Assembly (NCBI GenBank): GCA_030145245.1
Contig: JAQYWC010000075.1
Location: forward strand, 1-42,250
From: Desulfobacterium sp.
GTDB taxonomy: Bacteria > Desulfobacterota > Desulfobacteria > Desulfobacterales > Desulfobacteraceae
Direction of reading: 5' to 3'
Length of the DNA: 42,250 nt
A program made the position numbers and the translations under genes. Of this stretch, positions 8,695 to 17,822 are shown piece after piece (position 1 is the stretch's first letter; each line of letters starts with the position of its first letter). Below the pieces are notes generated by a model. That model was given only the letters and a program-made list of their open reading frames with translations. It was not told the DNA's origin and did not search any database.

Positions 8695-9762
8695 TTATGG
8701 GGTTGCGCATTCCCTTAACACCGCTCCGGCAATTTTTTCCAGGGGCAGGACCATGTCGGCACCGCCGAGCTTTATCGCCTCATTGGGCATACCAAAGACC
8801 ACGCAGGACTCTTTATCCTGGGCAATAGTACGGGAACCGGCCTGCTTCATCTCCAGCATCCCTTTTGCCCCGTCATCCCCCATTCCGGTCATGATGACGC
8901 CCACTGCGTTTTTACCGGCATACCGGGCAGCAGAGCGGAAAAGCACATCAACGGAAGGGCGGTGCCGGGAAACAAGGGGACCGGTTTTTATTTCAACATA
9001 ATACCTGGCACCGCTTCGTTTCAGCATCATGTGCTCGTTCCCGGGGGCGATGAGAATCTGCCCCCGCAGGACGGTATCATTATTGGCAGCCTCTTTGACG
9101 TCGACCTGGCACAGGTCGTTCAGCCTCGTTGCAAAAGCCCGTGTAAAATTCTCCGGCATATGCTGGACAATAACCATTCCCGGCGCATCCATGGGAAGGG
9201 TCTCAAGAAAACTCCGGAGCGCTTCGGTTCCGCCGGTTGACGCTCCGATCACCACGATCTTTTCAGTGGTTTTCAGCATCGCTTTTGTCGGTCCTGCCAG
9301 AACGGCATCGGCGCTCAGTTTGGGTTCTACGATTCTGTGGGGGAGGAGTTTTTTCAAATGCGCATTTGCGGCTGCCTTGATGCTGTCACAAATCGTTATT
9401 TTTGACTCCTCGATAAATTGCTTGGTGCCCATGGCCGGTTTTCGAATGATATCAACCGCACCGTATTCCAGGGCTTTCAGTGCGGTCTCCGATCTCGCCT
9501 CAGCCAGGCTGGAACAGATCACCACGGGAACAGGGTGCTGGCTCATGAGTTTTTGCAGAAAGGTAATGCCGTCCATCCGGGGCATTTCAACATCCAGGGT
9601 GATGACGTCCGGCACTTCATCCCGCATCTTCCTGGCTGCAACAAAAGGATCTGCGGCCGTATCCATAATCTCGATATCAGGATCCGAAGCCAGGACATCC
9701 GCAAGGGTCATGCGCACCAGGGCTGAATCGTCAACAATAAGAACCCGTATCTTTTTTTTCAT
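8695..9762 (-). CDS. cheB: Chemotaxis protein-glutamate methylesterase/deamidase CheB
   Basis: CheB removes receptor methyl groups and is activated by phosphorylation from CheA. Residues 1-120 are a receiver domain with DD10-11 and phospho-acceptor D57 ([11 protein letters not shown]). The C-terminal esterase carries the catalytic triad: S175 in GASTGGTE, H201 in VQHMPENF, and D297 in GMGDDGA. The start at 9762 was chosen over a longer reading frame reaching 9876 because it begins exactly at the receiver fold, follows an AAGGTGA ribosome-binding site, and overlaps the cheR stop by ATGA. At 355 residues it has normal length. Confidence 0.96.
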   Translation of the reverse strand: MKKKIRVLIVDDSALVRMTLADVLASDPDIEIMDTAADPFVAARKMRDEVPDVITLDVEMPRMDGITFLQKLMSQHPVPVVICSSLAEARSETALKALEYGAVDIIRKPAMGTKQFIEESKITICDSIKAAANAHLKKLLPHRIVEPKLSADAVLAGPTKAMLKTTEKIVVIGASTGGTEALRSFLETLPMDAPGMVIVQHMPENFTRAFATRLNDLCQVDVKEAANNDTVLRGQILIAPGNEHMMLKRSGARYYVEIKTGPLVSRHRPSVDVLFRSAARYAGKNAVGVIMTGMGDDGAKGMLEMKQAGSRTIAQDKESCVVFGMPNEAIKLGGADMVLPLEKIAGAVLRECATP

Positions 9763-10628
9763 CTGTTCACCTTTTGATAAACCGCCGGTGCAAGTGAGAC
9801 AAGTGGCAGCATGCTGCAGTCGATAAGCTCGGAATGCCCCATAAAAATGAACCCGCCCGGGATCAGCTGATCGCACAGCTTGACCAACAGCTTTTCCGTG
9901 GTCTCCTTGTCAAAATAGATAATGACATTCCGGCAAAAGATAATATCCATTTTCCGGCGTATTCGAAAATCCTTGTCCATGAGATTCAGGTGTTGAAATC
10001 TGACTTTTTTCCTAAGCTCAGGAACGATCCTGACAAGGAGTTTTGTTTTGTCCTTGTTTTTCAGGAGGTATTTTTTTCTCAATTCCATTGGGACCGGCTC
10101 TATCTCACCCGCGTCGTAGACGCCCTGAATGGCGATATCGAGCACCCGGCTCGATATGTCGGTTGCTAAAACTGAGAAATTAAACCCAGAGCAGGTTCGG
10201 GAAAAATCATCCAGCACCATGGCCAGGGTATAGGGCTCGTGCCCCCTGGATGAAGCGCAGCACCAGACCATGAGGTTTTTTCCCGGCCCTGCGCCATTGT
10301 ACGTCAACAGGGCGGGCACGGCTTTTTCAACCAGATAGGTAAAATGACGGGCTTCCCTGAAAAAGTCGGTTTTATTGGTCGTTATCACATTGATGAACTG
10401 TGTCAGCTCCGTCTCCATCCCCTCCGGGCTGAACAGATAGTCACAGTACCCGGAATAGGATTTCAGCCCCAGGGTGCTCAGCCGTTTGAGGAGGCGGGAC
10501 TCAATCATCCCTCTTTTGGAACCGGGCATTTTAATGCCGAACCGTGAATGGATAAAAGTCCCCAGTTTTTTAAATTCGTATTTTGAAAGATAGGGCACCT
10601 TATCTATGGCTTCTGTCGTTTGAATCAT
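9759..10628 (-). CDS. cheR: Chemotaxis protein methyltransferase CheR
   Basis: CheR uses S-adenosylmethionine to methylate glutamates of chemoreceptors. The 289-residue protein has the helical N-terminal domain (to about residue 95, ending NKTDFFRE), then the methyltransferase fold with [15 protein letters not shown] in place of the common CSTGEEPYSLAM. Later signatures are [17 protein letters not shown] and [10 protein letters not shown]. The four-base overlaps with cheW upstream and cheB downstream point to tight translational coupling. Whether it binds C-terminal pentapeptides, as enteric CheR does, matters here because pentapeptide-like tails occur in neighbouring proteins. Confidence 0.96.
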   Translation of the reverse strand: MIQTTEAIDKVPYLSKYEFKKLGTFIHSRFGIKMPGSKRGMIESRLLKRLSTLGLKSYSGYCDYLFSPEGMETELTQFINVITTNKTDFFREARHFTYLVEKAVPALLTYNGAGPGKNLMVWCCASSRGHEPYTLAMVLDDFSRTCSGFNFSVLATDISSRVLDIAIQGVYDAGEIEPVPMELRKKYLLKNKDKTKLLVRIVPELRKKVRFQHLNLMDKDFRIRRKMDIIFCRNVIIYFDKETTEKLLVKLCDQLIPGGFIFMGHSELIDCSMLPLVSLAPAVYQKVNR

Positions 10629-11149
10629 AAAAGGGTTTCACTCGTTTCAAGCCCTGGTGCCGGTTGCCTTTCTGTCTCCTGAACCCCCTCAAGCTCCTCG
10701 GCGGAAAACACCCTGTCGATATCAAGGAGGATGATAAAGTCCTCGTTCTTTTTACCCATGCCCCGGATAAAATCGGTTCTGAGCCGGGTGCCGATTTTCG
10801 GTGCCGGCTCGATCTGATCGGGTTCCAGATCCAGCACTTCCTGAACGGAATCGGCAAGTGCACCCAGGAGGGCGGTATTCCCGTCAATGATAACTTCCAT
10901 GATGATGATGCAGGTATCCACGGTCTTTTCAGTTGCTGCCATGCCGAATTTAAGTCGAAGGTCGACAACCGGTACCACCCCTCCCCTTAAGTTGATCACT
11001 CCGCGCATAAATTCGGGCATGCGCGGCACCCGGGTGACCTCGGTAAAATCAAGGACTTCACGCACCTGCCTGATGTCAATGGCATAGGTTTCTTCATCAA
11101 GCATGAATGTCAGATACTGGCCTGTTTCTGTGATTCCTTCAATTGCCAT
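10625..11149 (-). CDS. cheW: Chemotaxis coupling protein CheW
   Basis: CheW links receptors to the CheA kinase. The 174-residue protein has the family's opening (YLTFMLDEETYAIDI), the VREVLDFTEVTRVPRMPEF region and the NLRGGVVPVVDLR signature. The start at 11149 is favoured over an upstream in-frame ATG because it follows AGGAGG and removes about 24 residues that do not fit the family. It lies 20 bases beyond the receptor stop codon and overlaps cheR by four bases. Its tail is about 30 residues longer than the minimal CheW fold and is polar. Confidence 0.96.
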   Translation of the reverse strand: MAIEGITETGQYLTFMLDEETYAIDIRQVREVLDFTEVTRVPRMPEFMRGVINLRGGVVPVVDLRLKFGMAATEKTVDTCIIIMEVIIDGNTALLGALADSVQEVLDLEPDQIEPAPKIGTRLRTDFIRGMGKKNEDFIILLDIDRVFSAEELEGVQETERQPAPGLETSETLL

Positions 11150-11168
11150 TTGATGAATCCTCCTTTTT

Positions 11169-13205
11169 TTAATATCTTTCAAAATCATCATCCAGGATGT
11201 CACCTGCAGGGAATTTCTCATCCAGATCCAGGGTGACCCCTTTGACAGGATTGGAGGATCTGGCTTCAGGCCTTTTTGCCCCGGGGTCTGCCGTAACGAA
11301 GGTTCTGTTCTTTGGGCCTAATGTCTCCTTATCCGCCCGGCTTGTATCTATTTTAAAAAACCGGATGGCGGCCTTGAGTTGTTCCGCCTGGGCCGCCAGC
11401 ACTTCCGCCGTCGAAGAGATCTCCTCAGAAGCTGCGGAGTTCTGCTGGATCACACTGTCAAGTTGCTGGAGCGCCTCGTTAATCTGGTCTGATCCGGAAT
11501 GCTGTTCCGTACTTGCCGCGTTGATCTCCTGGACAAGTTCGGCTGTCTTCCGGATGTCAGGAACGATCTTTTCCAGCATTGTGCCTGCGGTCTCCGAGAT
11601 CTCAACGCTGGATACGGCAAGGCTGCTGATTTCAGCAGCCGAGGTCTGGCTCCGCTCGGCCAGCTTTCGTACGGCGTCCGCCACCACGGCAAATCCCTTG
11701 CCGTGCTCGCCCGCCCGGGCCGCCTCGATGGCTGCGTTCAAGGCCAGCATGTTTGTCTGGCGTGCGATCTCCTCAATGATCGATATTTTTTCTGCGATCT
11801 GCTTCATGGCATCCACAGTCCTTACGACGGCTTCTCCCCCTTTTTCTGCATCCCCGGCAGCCTGGGAAGCGATTCTCTCGGTCTGCTGGGCATTCTCCGC
11901 ATTCTGCTTTATATTTGCGGTCATCTGCTCCATGGAGGCGGAAGCTTCTTCAGCAGCTGCGGCCTGCTCTGTCGCACCCTGGGACATCTCCTCGGTTGTG
12001 GAACTCATCTGAATGCTTCCCGAAGCCACTGAGTCGGAAGAGTGCATCACCTCCATTACGATCTCTTTCAATTTCGTTACCATCAACCCCAGCGCCATCA
12101 TGAGGCTATCCTTGGAGGAGCGCTCTCTGATTTCGATGTTGAGGTCTCCCCCGGCCATCCGTTCCGCAACCGAGGTGATTTCATTCATGGCGTCTATCAG
12201 CGCGTTCAGGTTATTTTTGATGACATTGAAATCGCCTTTGTAATCCTCGGTGATCTTTTCCGGGGTGTCTCCTGCCGAGATCCTGCTCACACACTCTGCG
12301 GCCACGTTAAGCGGTTTCACCACCGCATCCAGGGCAGCGTTGACCCCTTCGACAATACGCCTGTAATTGCCCTCGAACTGGTTTGCATCCGCCCGGGTGT
12401 CCAGCACACCTGCTGCCGCGTCGTTTGCCATTTCAACGATGCCGTTGGTAATCGCCATCTCCTTGCTGATATCCACCACATATTCCAGGCCGCCGGTGAT
12501 GTTTCCATTGGAATCCGTAAGCGGAGCACCCGTGTACCGGATGGGAAGTTCGCCTGTGGGCAGATGGGCAGTTGTATCGCTGGTAAAGACACGGTTTTGC
12601 TGCATGGCCTTTGCCACCTGACAATCGGGGGTATTGCAGTGGCCTGTATTGAACAGGCTGTAACACTTCTGGTTCAGGCAGGCTTCGGGCGTTTTTCCCA
12701 ATGCAGACGCACCGGCAGGATTAATGAATTGAACCGTAAAATCCTTGTCAATAACCATAACAGGTGTGGGAATGTTATTCAGGTAATCCACCTTCAAAGA
12801 CGCATCCTCCAAGGCGTTTTTCGTTTCAGTGATGTCGACCACAAACTCCAGGGCCCCTGTGATCTTGCCGGTCTCATCTGTGAGCGGTGCGCCGGTATAC
12901 CGTATGGGCAGATTCAGGCCGTCCGGCTCCACAACGGTTTCTCCTGTTACAATTTCGTTTCGGGTCATGGCCTGGTTGCACCGGCATTCGGAAGTTCCGC
13001 AGTGGGCGGTTTTGAAAAGATCGTGGCACTTCATGCCGATGGCCTGTTCCGGGGTTTTGCCAACCACCCCTGCCCCTGCAGGGTTGATGTGGGTGATGGT
13101 AAAATTTCTGTCAATGGCGATAACCGGGGTGGGCAGAAGATCAATATAATTGGGTTTTACACTTGACCCGAGTTGATTGAAACGTCCTATGAATTTACTA
13201 AACAC
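11169..13205 (-). CDS. Soluble tandem-PAS methyl-accepting chemotaxis protein
   Basis: This 678-residue receptor has no membrane segment. Two PAS domains lie at about 15-130 and 137-250; each has the same cysteine triad C-x8-C-x4-C (C60, C69, C74; C181, C190, C195), with a fourth at C76 in the first. A HAMP-like linker (about 255-370) precedes the long signalling hairpin, whose tip reads [20 protein letters not shown]. The tail ends DDDFERY, which resembles a CheR-binding pentapeptide. The start is GTG at 13205, supported by AGGAGG six bases upstream. The cysteine pattern suggests a redox, metal or small-ligand signal sensed in the cytoplasm; the ligand is unknown. Confidence 0.93.
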   Translation of the reverse strand: MFSKFIGRFNQLGSSVKPNYIDLLPTPVIAIDRNFTITHINPAGAGVVGKTPEQAIGMKCHDLFKTAHCGTSECRCNQAMTRNEIVTGETVVEPDGLNLPIRYTGAPLTDETGKITGALEFVVDITETKNALEDASLKVDYLNNIPTPVMVIDKDFTVQFINPAGASALGKTPEACLNQKCYSLFNTGHCNTPDCQVAKAMQQNRVFTSDTTAHLPTGELPIRYTGAPLTDSNGNITGGLEYVVDISKEMAITNGIVEMANDAAAGVLDTRADANQFEGNYRRIVEGVNAALDAVVKPLNVAAECVSRISAGDTPEKITEDYKGDFNVIKNNLNALIDAMNEITSVAERMAGGDLNIEIRERSSKDSLMMALGLMVTKLKEIVMEVMHSSDSVASGSIQMSSTTEEMSQGATEQAAAAEEASASMEQMTANIKQNAENAQQTERIASQAAGDAEKGGEAVVRTVDAMKQIAEKISIIEEIARQTNMLALNAAIEAARAGEHGKGFAVVADAVRKLAERSQTSAAEISSLAVSSVEISETAGTMLEKIVPDIRKTAELVQEINAASTEQHSGSDQINEALQQLDSVIQQNSAASEEISSTAEVLAAQAEQLKAAIRFFKIDTSRADKETLGPKNRTFVTADPGAKRPEARSSNPVKGVTLDLDEKFPAGDILDDDFERY

Positions 13206-13244
13206 GGTCTTCCTCCTTCCATGGATTTCATGGTTGAGAGTGCT

Positions 13245-15320
13245 TTAAAAATCCAGAATTTTATTCACATCAATGATCAGGGCAACGGTGCCGTCACCCA
13301 GAATGGTTGCCCCGGAGATATCACGGGCCTTTTTGAACGCACTGCCAAGATTTTTGATAACCGTCTGATGACCGCCGATCACATGGTCCACCACAAACCC
13401 CACCCGTTTGCCGTTTGTCTCCATGATCACCACATGTTCGAGTTCCGGTCGGTCCACCTGGATGCCATACTCTTTCCGCAGACGGATAAAGGGAACGATT
13501 TCACCACGGACATTGAGGATATTTCTCCCATTTCTCTTCTCATCTCTGTTCCGGGGCAGCTCCACACACTCGTCCACCGATGCAAGGGGAAGCACAAAGT
13601 AATCTCCGCCGATGGTCACCAGCAACCCGTCAATGATGGCGAGGGTCAGGGGCAACTTCAGGGTAATGGTGGTGCCTTCCCCTTTCCGGCTCACAAGCTC
13701 AATGCTTCCCCTCAGGGCTTCGATGCTGTTCTTCACCACATCCATGCCCACCCCGCGCCCCGAGAGATCCGTCACCTTGCTTGCGGTTGAGAAACCCGGG
13801 GAGAAAATAAGGTTGAGGACCTCCCTTTCCGAAAGGTCCGCATCAATGGGGATGATCCCTTTTTCCGTAGCTTTTTGACGGATCACCTCGGCATCTATCC
13901 CCTTGCCGTTGTCTGAAATCTCAATGAGTACATTGGCACCGGAGTGTTGGGCTTTGAGGTGGATGGTCCCTGTTTCGGGTTTTCCCGCAGCTTTTCTGAC
14001 ATCCGGGGATTCAATGCCGTGATCAATACTGTTCCGGATAATATGCACCAGGGGGTCTTTCAGCCTTTCGATGACTGTTTTGTCAAGTTCCGTGTCTCCG
14101 CCCGTGGTTGTCAGTTCAATCTTCTTGCCCAGCTCACCTGACAGATCCCGGACCAGCCGTTTGAAATTTGAAAAGGTGGTGCCGATCTGAAGCATGCGTA
14201 TGCTCATGGCGTTGTCCCGGAGACCACCGGTGAGCATCTCCACCTCTTCTGCAATGGCGACAAGGTCGGCATCCGTTTCCGTGGCCGCTTTCTCGCTGAG
14301 GCGCGCCTGAACCGTAACAAGCTCCCCCACGAGATCCACCAGCTGATCCAGCTTGTCTGCGGGCACCCGGATGCTTGTGGAAACGGCTGTCTCTTTTCGC
14401 TGGGCGATCCTCTTTTTGACCTGTTCCTGCTCCGCCAGTGCGGATACGACAGCTGCACGGCTGGCCGTTTTCTCCTTTATCAGGATCTCACCGAGCCGGT
14501 CCTGGCTCTCCAGGGCCTTTTGCAGGTGCTTGTCCGAAAGATCCCCCCGCCTGACCAGGATCTCTCCCAGCCTGTCCGGGTGTGCCCCATCAACCACCCT
14601 CTCCCCATCGTCCACAATATCGATGGTAAGCTCGCAGTCATCCAGCACAAAAATGAATACATCCTTAATGGCGTTGGTTCCATGGGAGGTGGTGAGAATG
14701 ATATCCCAGAAGATATAGCAGGCTTCGGGATCAAGATCCTTTAAGGGCGGAATATCCTCGGTATGGGCGGTGACGGAGCACTCTCCCATCTCCCTGAGTT
14801 CGTTGAGGAGAAGCAGGGGATTGGTGCCGCTTGCAAAGATATCCGGTGCCGGCCGGAACCGGATCCGGCAGGTTACAACAGGGCCTGGAACGGCTGGTTC
14901 TGCATGGACGATTTCGGGCAAAGCCTCCGCCTCCGCCTCTTCATCTGCGTCGTCCTGGACAAGCAGGTTTCGAAGGGAAACGATGATCCCATTTGCCTTG
15001 ATTTCATCTGCCCCTCCCCCTTCGTCTAGCAGATCTTTGATGTGGTCCCGGGCAGAAAGGGTCAGGTTGACAAGCTCCCGTGTGACCCGGATGCTTCCCC
15101 CACGAACCTGGTCAAAAACGGTTTCCACATTGTGGGTGAAATCCGCGATATCCTCAAATCCGAACATGGCTCCCGACCCCTTGATGGTATGCATGGCCCG
15201 GAATACACGGCCTATCTGCTCCATATCGTCGGGGGTCTCCTCCAGTTCCAGCAACGAGGTTTCAAGTTCTGCCAGCAGTTCATAAGCTTCTTCCTTAAAT
15301 GCCTGTCTTTGAACATCCAT
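13245..15320 (-). CDS. cheA: Chemotaxis histidine kinase CheA
   Basis: CheA autophosphorylates in response to receptor state and passes the phosphate to CheY and CheB. The 691-residue protein starts with an HPt domain with H44 in RAMHTIKGSGA. Residues about 148-240 form an ill-defined P2-like domain. Residues 250-298 hold two 24-residue repeats (RLGEILVRRGDLSDKHL and RLGEILIKEKTASRAAV) that resemble MshEN-type repeats. Then come the dimerisation domain, the ATPase (NSIDHGIE, DNGKGID, GRGVGMDVV) and a CheW-like C-terminal domain. The ATG at 15320 follows AGGAG. The repeat insertion is the odd element; see the findings. Confidence 0.96.
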   Translation of the reverse strand: MDVQRQAFKEEAYELLAELETSLLELEETPDDMEQIGRVFRAMHTIKGSGAMFGFEDIADFTHNVETVFDQVRGGSIRVTRELVNLTLSARDHIKDLLDEGGGADEIKANGIIVSLRNLLVQDDADEEAEAEALPEIVHAEPAVPGPVVTCRIRFRPAPDIFASGTNPLLLLNELREMGECSVTAHTEDIPPLKDLDPEACYIFWDIILTTSHGTNAIKDVFIFVLDDCELTIDIVDDGERVVDGAHPDRLGEILVRRGDLSDKHLQKALESQDRLGEILIKEKTASRAAVVSALAEQEQVKKRIAQRKETAVSTSIRVPADKLDQLVDLVGELVTVQARLSEKAATETDADLVAIAEEVEMLTGGLRDNAMSIRMLQIGTTFSNFKRLVRDLSGELGKKIELTTTGGDTELDKTVIERLKDPLVHIIRNSIDHGIESPDVRKAAGKPETGTIHLKAQHSGANVLIEISDNGKGIDAEVIRQKATEKGIIPIDADLSEREVLNLIFSPGFSTASKVTDLSGRGVGMDVVKNSIEALRGSIELVSRKGEGTTITLKLPLTLAIIDGLLVTIGGDYFVLPLASVDECVELPRNRDEKRNGRNILNVRGEIVPFIRLRKEYGIQVDRPELEHVVIMETNGKRVGFVVDHVIGGHQTVIKNLGSAFKKARDISGATILGDGTVALIIDVNKILDF

Positions 15321-15339
15321 GGGGAACTCCTGCAGATTT

Positions 15340-15705
15340 TTATTTTAAGACTTTTTTTACCACCGCCAGGAGTTGTTCCGGCTTGAAAGGCTTGGTGATC
15401 CACCCGGTGGCACCGGCTGCCTTGCCCTCTTTTTTTTTGCCGTCCTGGGATTCGGTTGTCAGAAGGATGATCGGGATGAATTTGTATTGGGGCATGGTCC
15501 TGACGTTACGAATCATCTCGATGCCATCCATGTTCGGCATATTAAGGTCCGTAATAATCATGTCCACCTTTGACTGGGATATCATGGAAAGCCCATCCTT
15601 CCCATCCACCGCCTCGACCACCTCATACCCGGCCCCTTTCAGGGTGAAGGTTACCATTTGCCGCATACTGGCCGAATCATCCGCCGTAAGAATCGTCTTG
15701 GCCAT
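15340..15705 (-). CDS. cheY: Chemotaxis response regulator CheY
   Basis: This single-domain 121-residue receiver has the acidic pair DD at residues 9-10, phospho-acceptor D53 in IITDLNMPNMDG, the conserved Thr in ILLTTES and the Lys in WITKPFKPE. It has no output domain and lies directly before cheA, so it is the operon's CheY, expected to act on a flagellar motor or another target. The start at 15705 shares one base with the stop of the STAS gene (TAATG), which implies coupling, and excludes a 12-residue longer reading. Confidence 0.95.
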   Translation of the reverse strand: MAKTILTADDSASMRQMVTFTLKGAGYEVVEAVDGKDGLSMISQSKVDMIITDLNMPNMDGIEMIRNVRTMPQYKFIPIILLTTESQDGKKKEGKAAGATGWITKPFKPEQLLAVVKKVLK

Positions 15706-16049
15706 TATCTCTCCTCTCCTTTCCATAAGCAGTTTTTGCAAGGTTTATCTTGGCACACCATCTCTCTTGTGTAACCGGCTTCTGACAGGGCACGGGTGAT
15801 AACTTTGGTTTGACCGCTTTTCCGGATGAGCCGTTTGCGGGTTTTATCGAAAGAAAGGTTTGCCGAACAGAGGAGTTGAATACAGGAAAGGTCTATGTCT
15901 GTGACGCCGTCAAGATCCACAAGGATCTCTTCAGCCTCACCGGACACATTGGACATGAAGGTTTTCAAATTAGCTGCATGTTCGATGGTGAGGGGACCAC
16001 CCATTTTCACCGTAACGGTGTTGCCGGCTTTTTCCGTTTTAAGGTCCAT
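15705..16049 (-). CDS. STAS-domain protein (anti-sigma-antagonist fold)
   Basis: This 114-residue protein is a single STAS domain of the SpoIIAA type: VKMGGPLTIEHAANLKTF, then EILVDLDGVTDIDLSCIQLL, which holds the region where SpoIIAA carries its phospho-Ser. Here the motif reads DIDLSCIQ, so the Ser is kept. The C-terminus has three cysteines in CQDKPCKNCLW, outside the core fold. STAS proteins of this kind often sit with CheA and CheY in non-enteric chemotaxis operons; their role there is unclear. The stop overlaps the cheY start. Confidence 0.88.
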   Translation of the reverse strand: MDLKTEKAGNTVTVKMGGPLTIEHAANLKTFMSNVSGEAEEILVDLDGVTDIDLSCIQLLCSANLSFDKTRKRLIRKSGQTKVITRALSEAGYTREMVCQDKPCKNCLWKGEER

Positions 16050-16324
16050 TGCTTTTCTCCATTTTTAAACAACGCTATATTGTCTCTCTGATCCTCCTCT
16101 TTTCCGGTATCTTTTCCATCATAGGATTCGTAGGAAGCCCCATCGCAGAAGAGTTCCACGTTGTCATCGGGCGTGGTGAAGTTTCCATGTCCATGCAGGT
16201 CTCGGGATAAACCAAGTGCAGTAAAAACCGATTGTAATTCTGAAATTAAATTTGATCGTATAAGCCTGTTTCGAATGATTTTAAAGGCTATGATCCCTGA
16301 GTGTACAAAACCATTGGATATTCG
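16007..16324 (-). pseudogene. Probable decayed 3' end of a chemotaxis-type gene (start-less reading frame)
   Basis: On the minus strand a frame is open for about 105 codons from an upstream TGA (16325-16327) to a TGA ending at 16007. It overlaps the first 43 bases of the STAS gene and has no ATG near its 5' end. Its codon choice and composition look coding. The product contains DDNVELF and then, about 25 residues on, RDNIALF, separated by an acidic stretch. This matches the layout of the double NIELF tail of the 645-residue protein at the operon's other end. It is probably the remnant of a related gene, but chance is possible. The opposite-strand frame at 16161-16358 is judged a shadow. Confidence 0.35.
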
Positions 16325-16386
16325 TCAACAACTTATACAGGAGCTGAACAGGGACTAAAAATACGGCTACTGCCCATGTTGACTAA

Positions 16387-16427
16387 AAAAGGAAATCAAT
16401 GGTGAGATTCACCATTGATTTCCTTTT
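16387..16427 (-). terminator. Intrinsic terminator after nhaA
   Basis: A perfect 19-bp inverted repeat (AAAAGGAAATCAATGGTGA and its complement, loop of three) lies about 50 bases past the nhaA stop. On the minus strand it ends in a T run (CCTTTTTTAGTC), so it fits termination of nhaA; its own symmetry would also allow function on the plus strand. Confidence 0.75.
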
Positions 16428-16475
16428 GATCGCCCCACTGAAACTCAATCATTTCGTTCCAGGCTGGTGGAAAAA

Positions 16476-17684
16476 CTATCCTGACACATGGGAGACGGGG
16501 AGGGGCTTATCAGAACAAAAACTGGCACGTAGTATAAAGTAACCCAGCGCGCCGGAGGCCAGGGACCCTATAATAATACCAAGGCGCTCATCAAAGAGCT
16601 TAGCAGCAGTTTGCTCAAAAGACAGAGACCCTATAAACAAGGCCATGGTGAACCCGATACCACTCAGAACGGCGGTTCCGTATAGCGCATTCCAACTCAT
16701 ATTTTCAGGCATTTTTGCAAGGTTGCATTTGATGCCAAGCCAGCAAAAGCCAAAGACACCGACCTGCTTTCCCAGAAACAATCCAAGTGCTACGCCTAAA
16801 GTAACGCCATGGAACAATTGAGTTGCGTCAATGCCGGAAAAATTAATTCCTGAATTTGCAAAAGCAAAGAGGGGTAAAATAAAGAACGCGACCACTGAAT
16901 GCAAGTCATGCTCCATACTCTTCAGCGGCGAGTGTTCCGGATCTGACTTTGATTCCATGGGAATAAACATGGCAAGAATAACGCCCGCCAACGTAGCATG
17001 AACACCGGATTTAAGCATTGACACCCACATCACAAGGCCCACAAAAAGATAGAGGCTTGTCGACTCTACACGAATTGTGCTCATTACTACTAAAATGCCA
17101 ATACAGACAACAACGACCATTAAGGCGATGAGAGACACTTTAGAAGTGTAAAAGAAAGCAATGATCAGAATGGCGCCAATGTCATCAAAAATGGCCAGGG
17201 AAGTTAAGAATATTTTTACTGAACTAGGAATCCTTGAACCCAGAAGGGAAAGTACACCCAGAGCAAAAGCAATGTCGGTGGCAGCCGGAATGGCCCAGCC
17301 CTGGATTGCGTAGGGATCTCCAGTATTAAAATATACGTAAATTATTGCAGGAACCAGCATACCCCCGATAGCCCCCAGGCCCGGAAGAATAATATTTCTT
17401 TTGTCGGCAAGCTCCCCTTCAATAAATTCTCTTTTCAATTCCAGGCCGATAAGAAAAAAGAATACTGCCATGAGTCCGTCATTTATCCATAACAGCAAGG
17501 GCTTGGCAATTTCAAGATTGCCTATTCTAATTTCGACAGGTGTCTCAATCAAAAGATTGTAATACTGTTCAAGGGGAGTGTTTGCCAACGCTACAGCAAG
17601 CGTTGCCGCTGCCATCAACAAAAGTCCTCCGGCCGCTTCCATCTCGAAAAAATTTTTAATAAACGAACCTTTAGTTTCCTTCAT
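16476..17684 (-). CDS. nhaA: Na+/H+ antiporter NhaA
   Basis: NhaA exports sodium in exchange for protons across the inner membrane. The 402-residue protein has the expected series of about 12 hydrophobic helices. The key aspartates are present: D137 in ATDIAFALG and the pair D167-D168 in IFDDIGAI, which bind the ions in the E. coli enzyme. GLELKREF and PAATDIAFA are also family signatures. The ATG at 17684 was chosen over an upstream in-frame ATG at 17750 because it follows GGGAG at good spacing and starts where the family starts. Genes on both sides are unrelated, and a terminator follows, so it is probably monocistronic. Confidence 0.95.
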   Translation of the reverse strand: MKETKGSFIKNFFEMEAAGGLLLMAAATLAVALANTPLEQYYNLLIETPVEIRIGNLEIAKPLLLWINDGLMAVFFFLIGLELKREFIEGELADKRNIILPGLGAIGGMLVPAIIYVYFNTGDPYAIQGWAIPAATDIAFALGVLSLLGSRIPSSVKIFLTSLAIFDDIGAILIIAFFYTSKVSLIALMVVVVCIGILVVMSTIRVESTSLYLFVGLVMWVSMLKSGVHATLAGVILAMFIPMESKSDPEHSPLKSMEHDLHSVVAFFILPLFAFANSGINFSGIDATQLFHGVTLGVALGLFLGKQVGVFGFCWLGIKCNLAKMPENMSWNALYGTAVLSGIGFTMALFIGSLSFEQTAAKLFDERLGIIIGSLASGALGYFILRASFCSDKPLPVSHVSG

Positions 17685-17723
17685 AGTTCTCCCTATCAGT
17701 TTAGAATTTATAACATCAATTAT

Positions 17724-17791
17724 GGTGGGATGCCCACCTGAAGACTCCAAAATAAAACCCTTACAGGAAAACCATAATCCTTACATTCCTG
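17724..17791 (-). promoter_or_regulatory. Hairpin-bearing 5' leader of nhaA
   Basis: Two short hairpins lie ahead of nhaA. The nearer is GGTGGG-CAT-CCCACC (17724-17738), 40 bases before the start codon. The farther pairs CAGGAA with TTCCTG (17764-17769 with 17786-17791) around a 16-base loop. Structured leaders (nhaA-I and nhaA-II motifs, one of them a reported lithium-sensing riboswitch class) are known upstream of nhaA genes in other bacteria. I cannot match the consensus by eye, so this stays a candidate. Confidence 0.3.
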
Positions 17792-17822
17792 GGGAGCAAG
17801 GGAATTTTAGTTTTTTTTTCCA

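Noticed and set aside
9762-9876. Longer CheB start
   Set aside because: The added 38 residues do not fit a receiver domain and would overlap cheR by over 100 bases; the internal ATG has a good ribosome-binding site and an ATGA overlap.
12042-13166. Plus-strand open frame of 374 codons opposite the PAS receptor
   Set aside because: His- and Gly-rich composition without family motifs; the minus strand encodes a full receptor.
16161-16358. Plus-strand 65-residue frame upstream of the STAS gene
   Set aside because: It runs opposite the minus-strand remnant, which has better composition and recognisable motifs, and has no ribosome-binding site.
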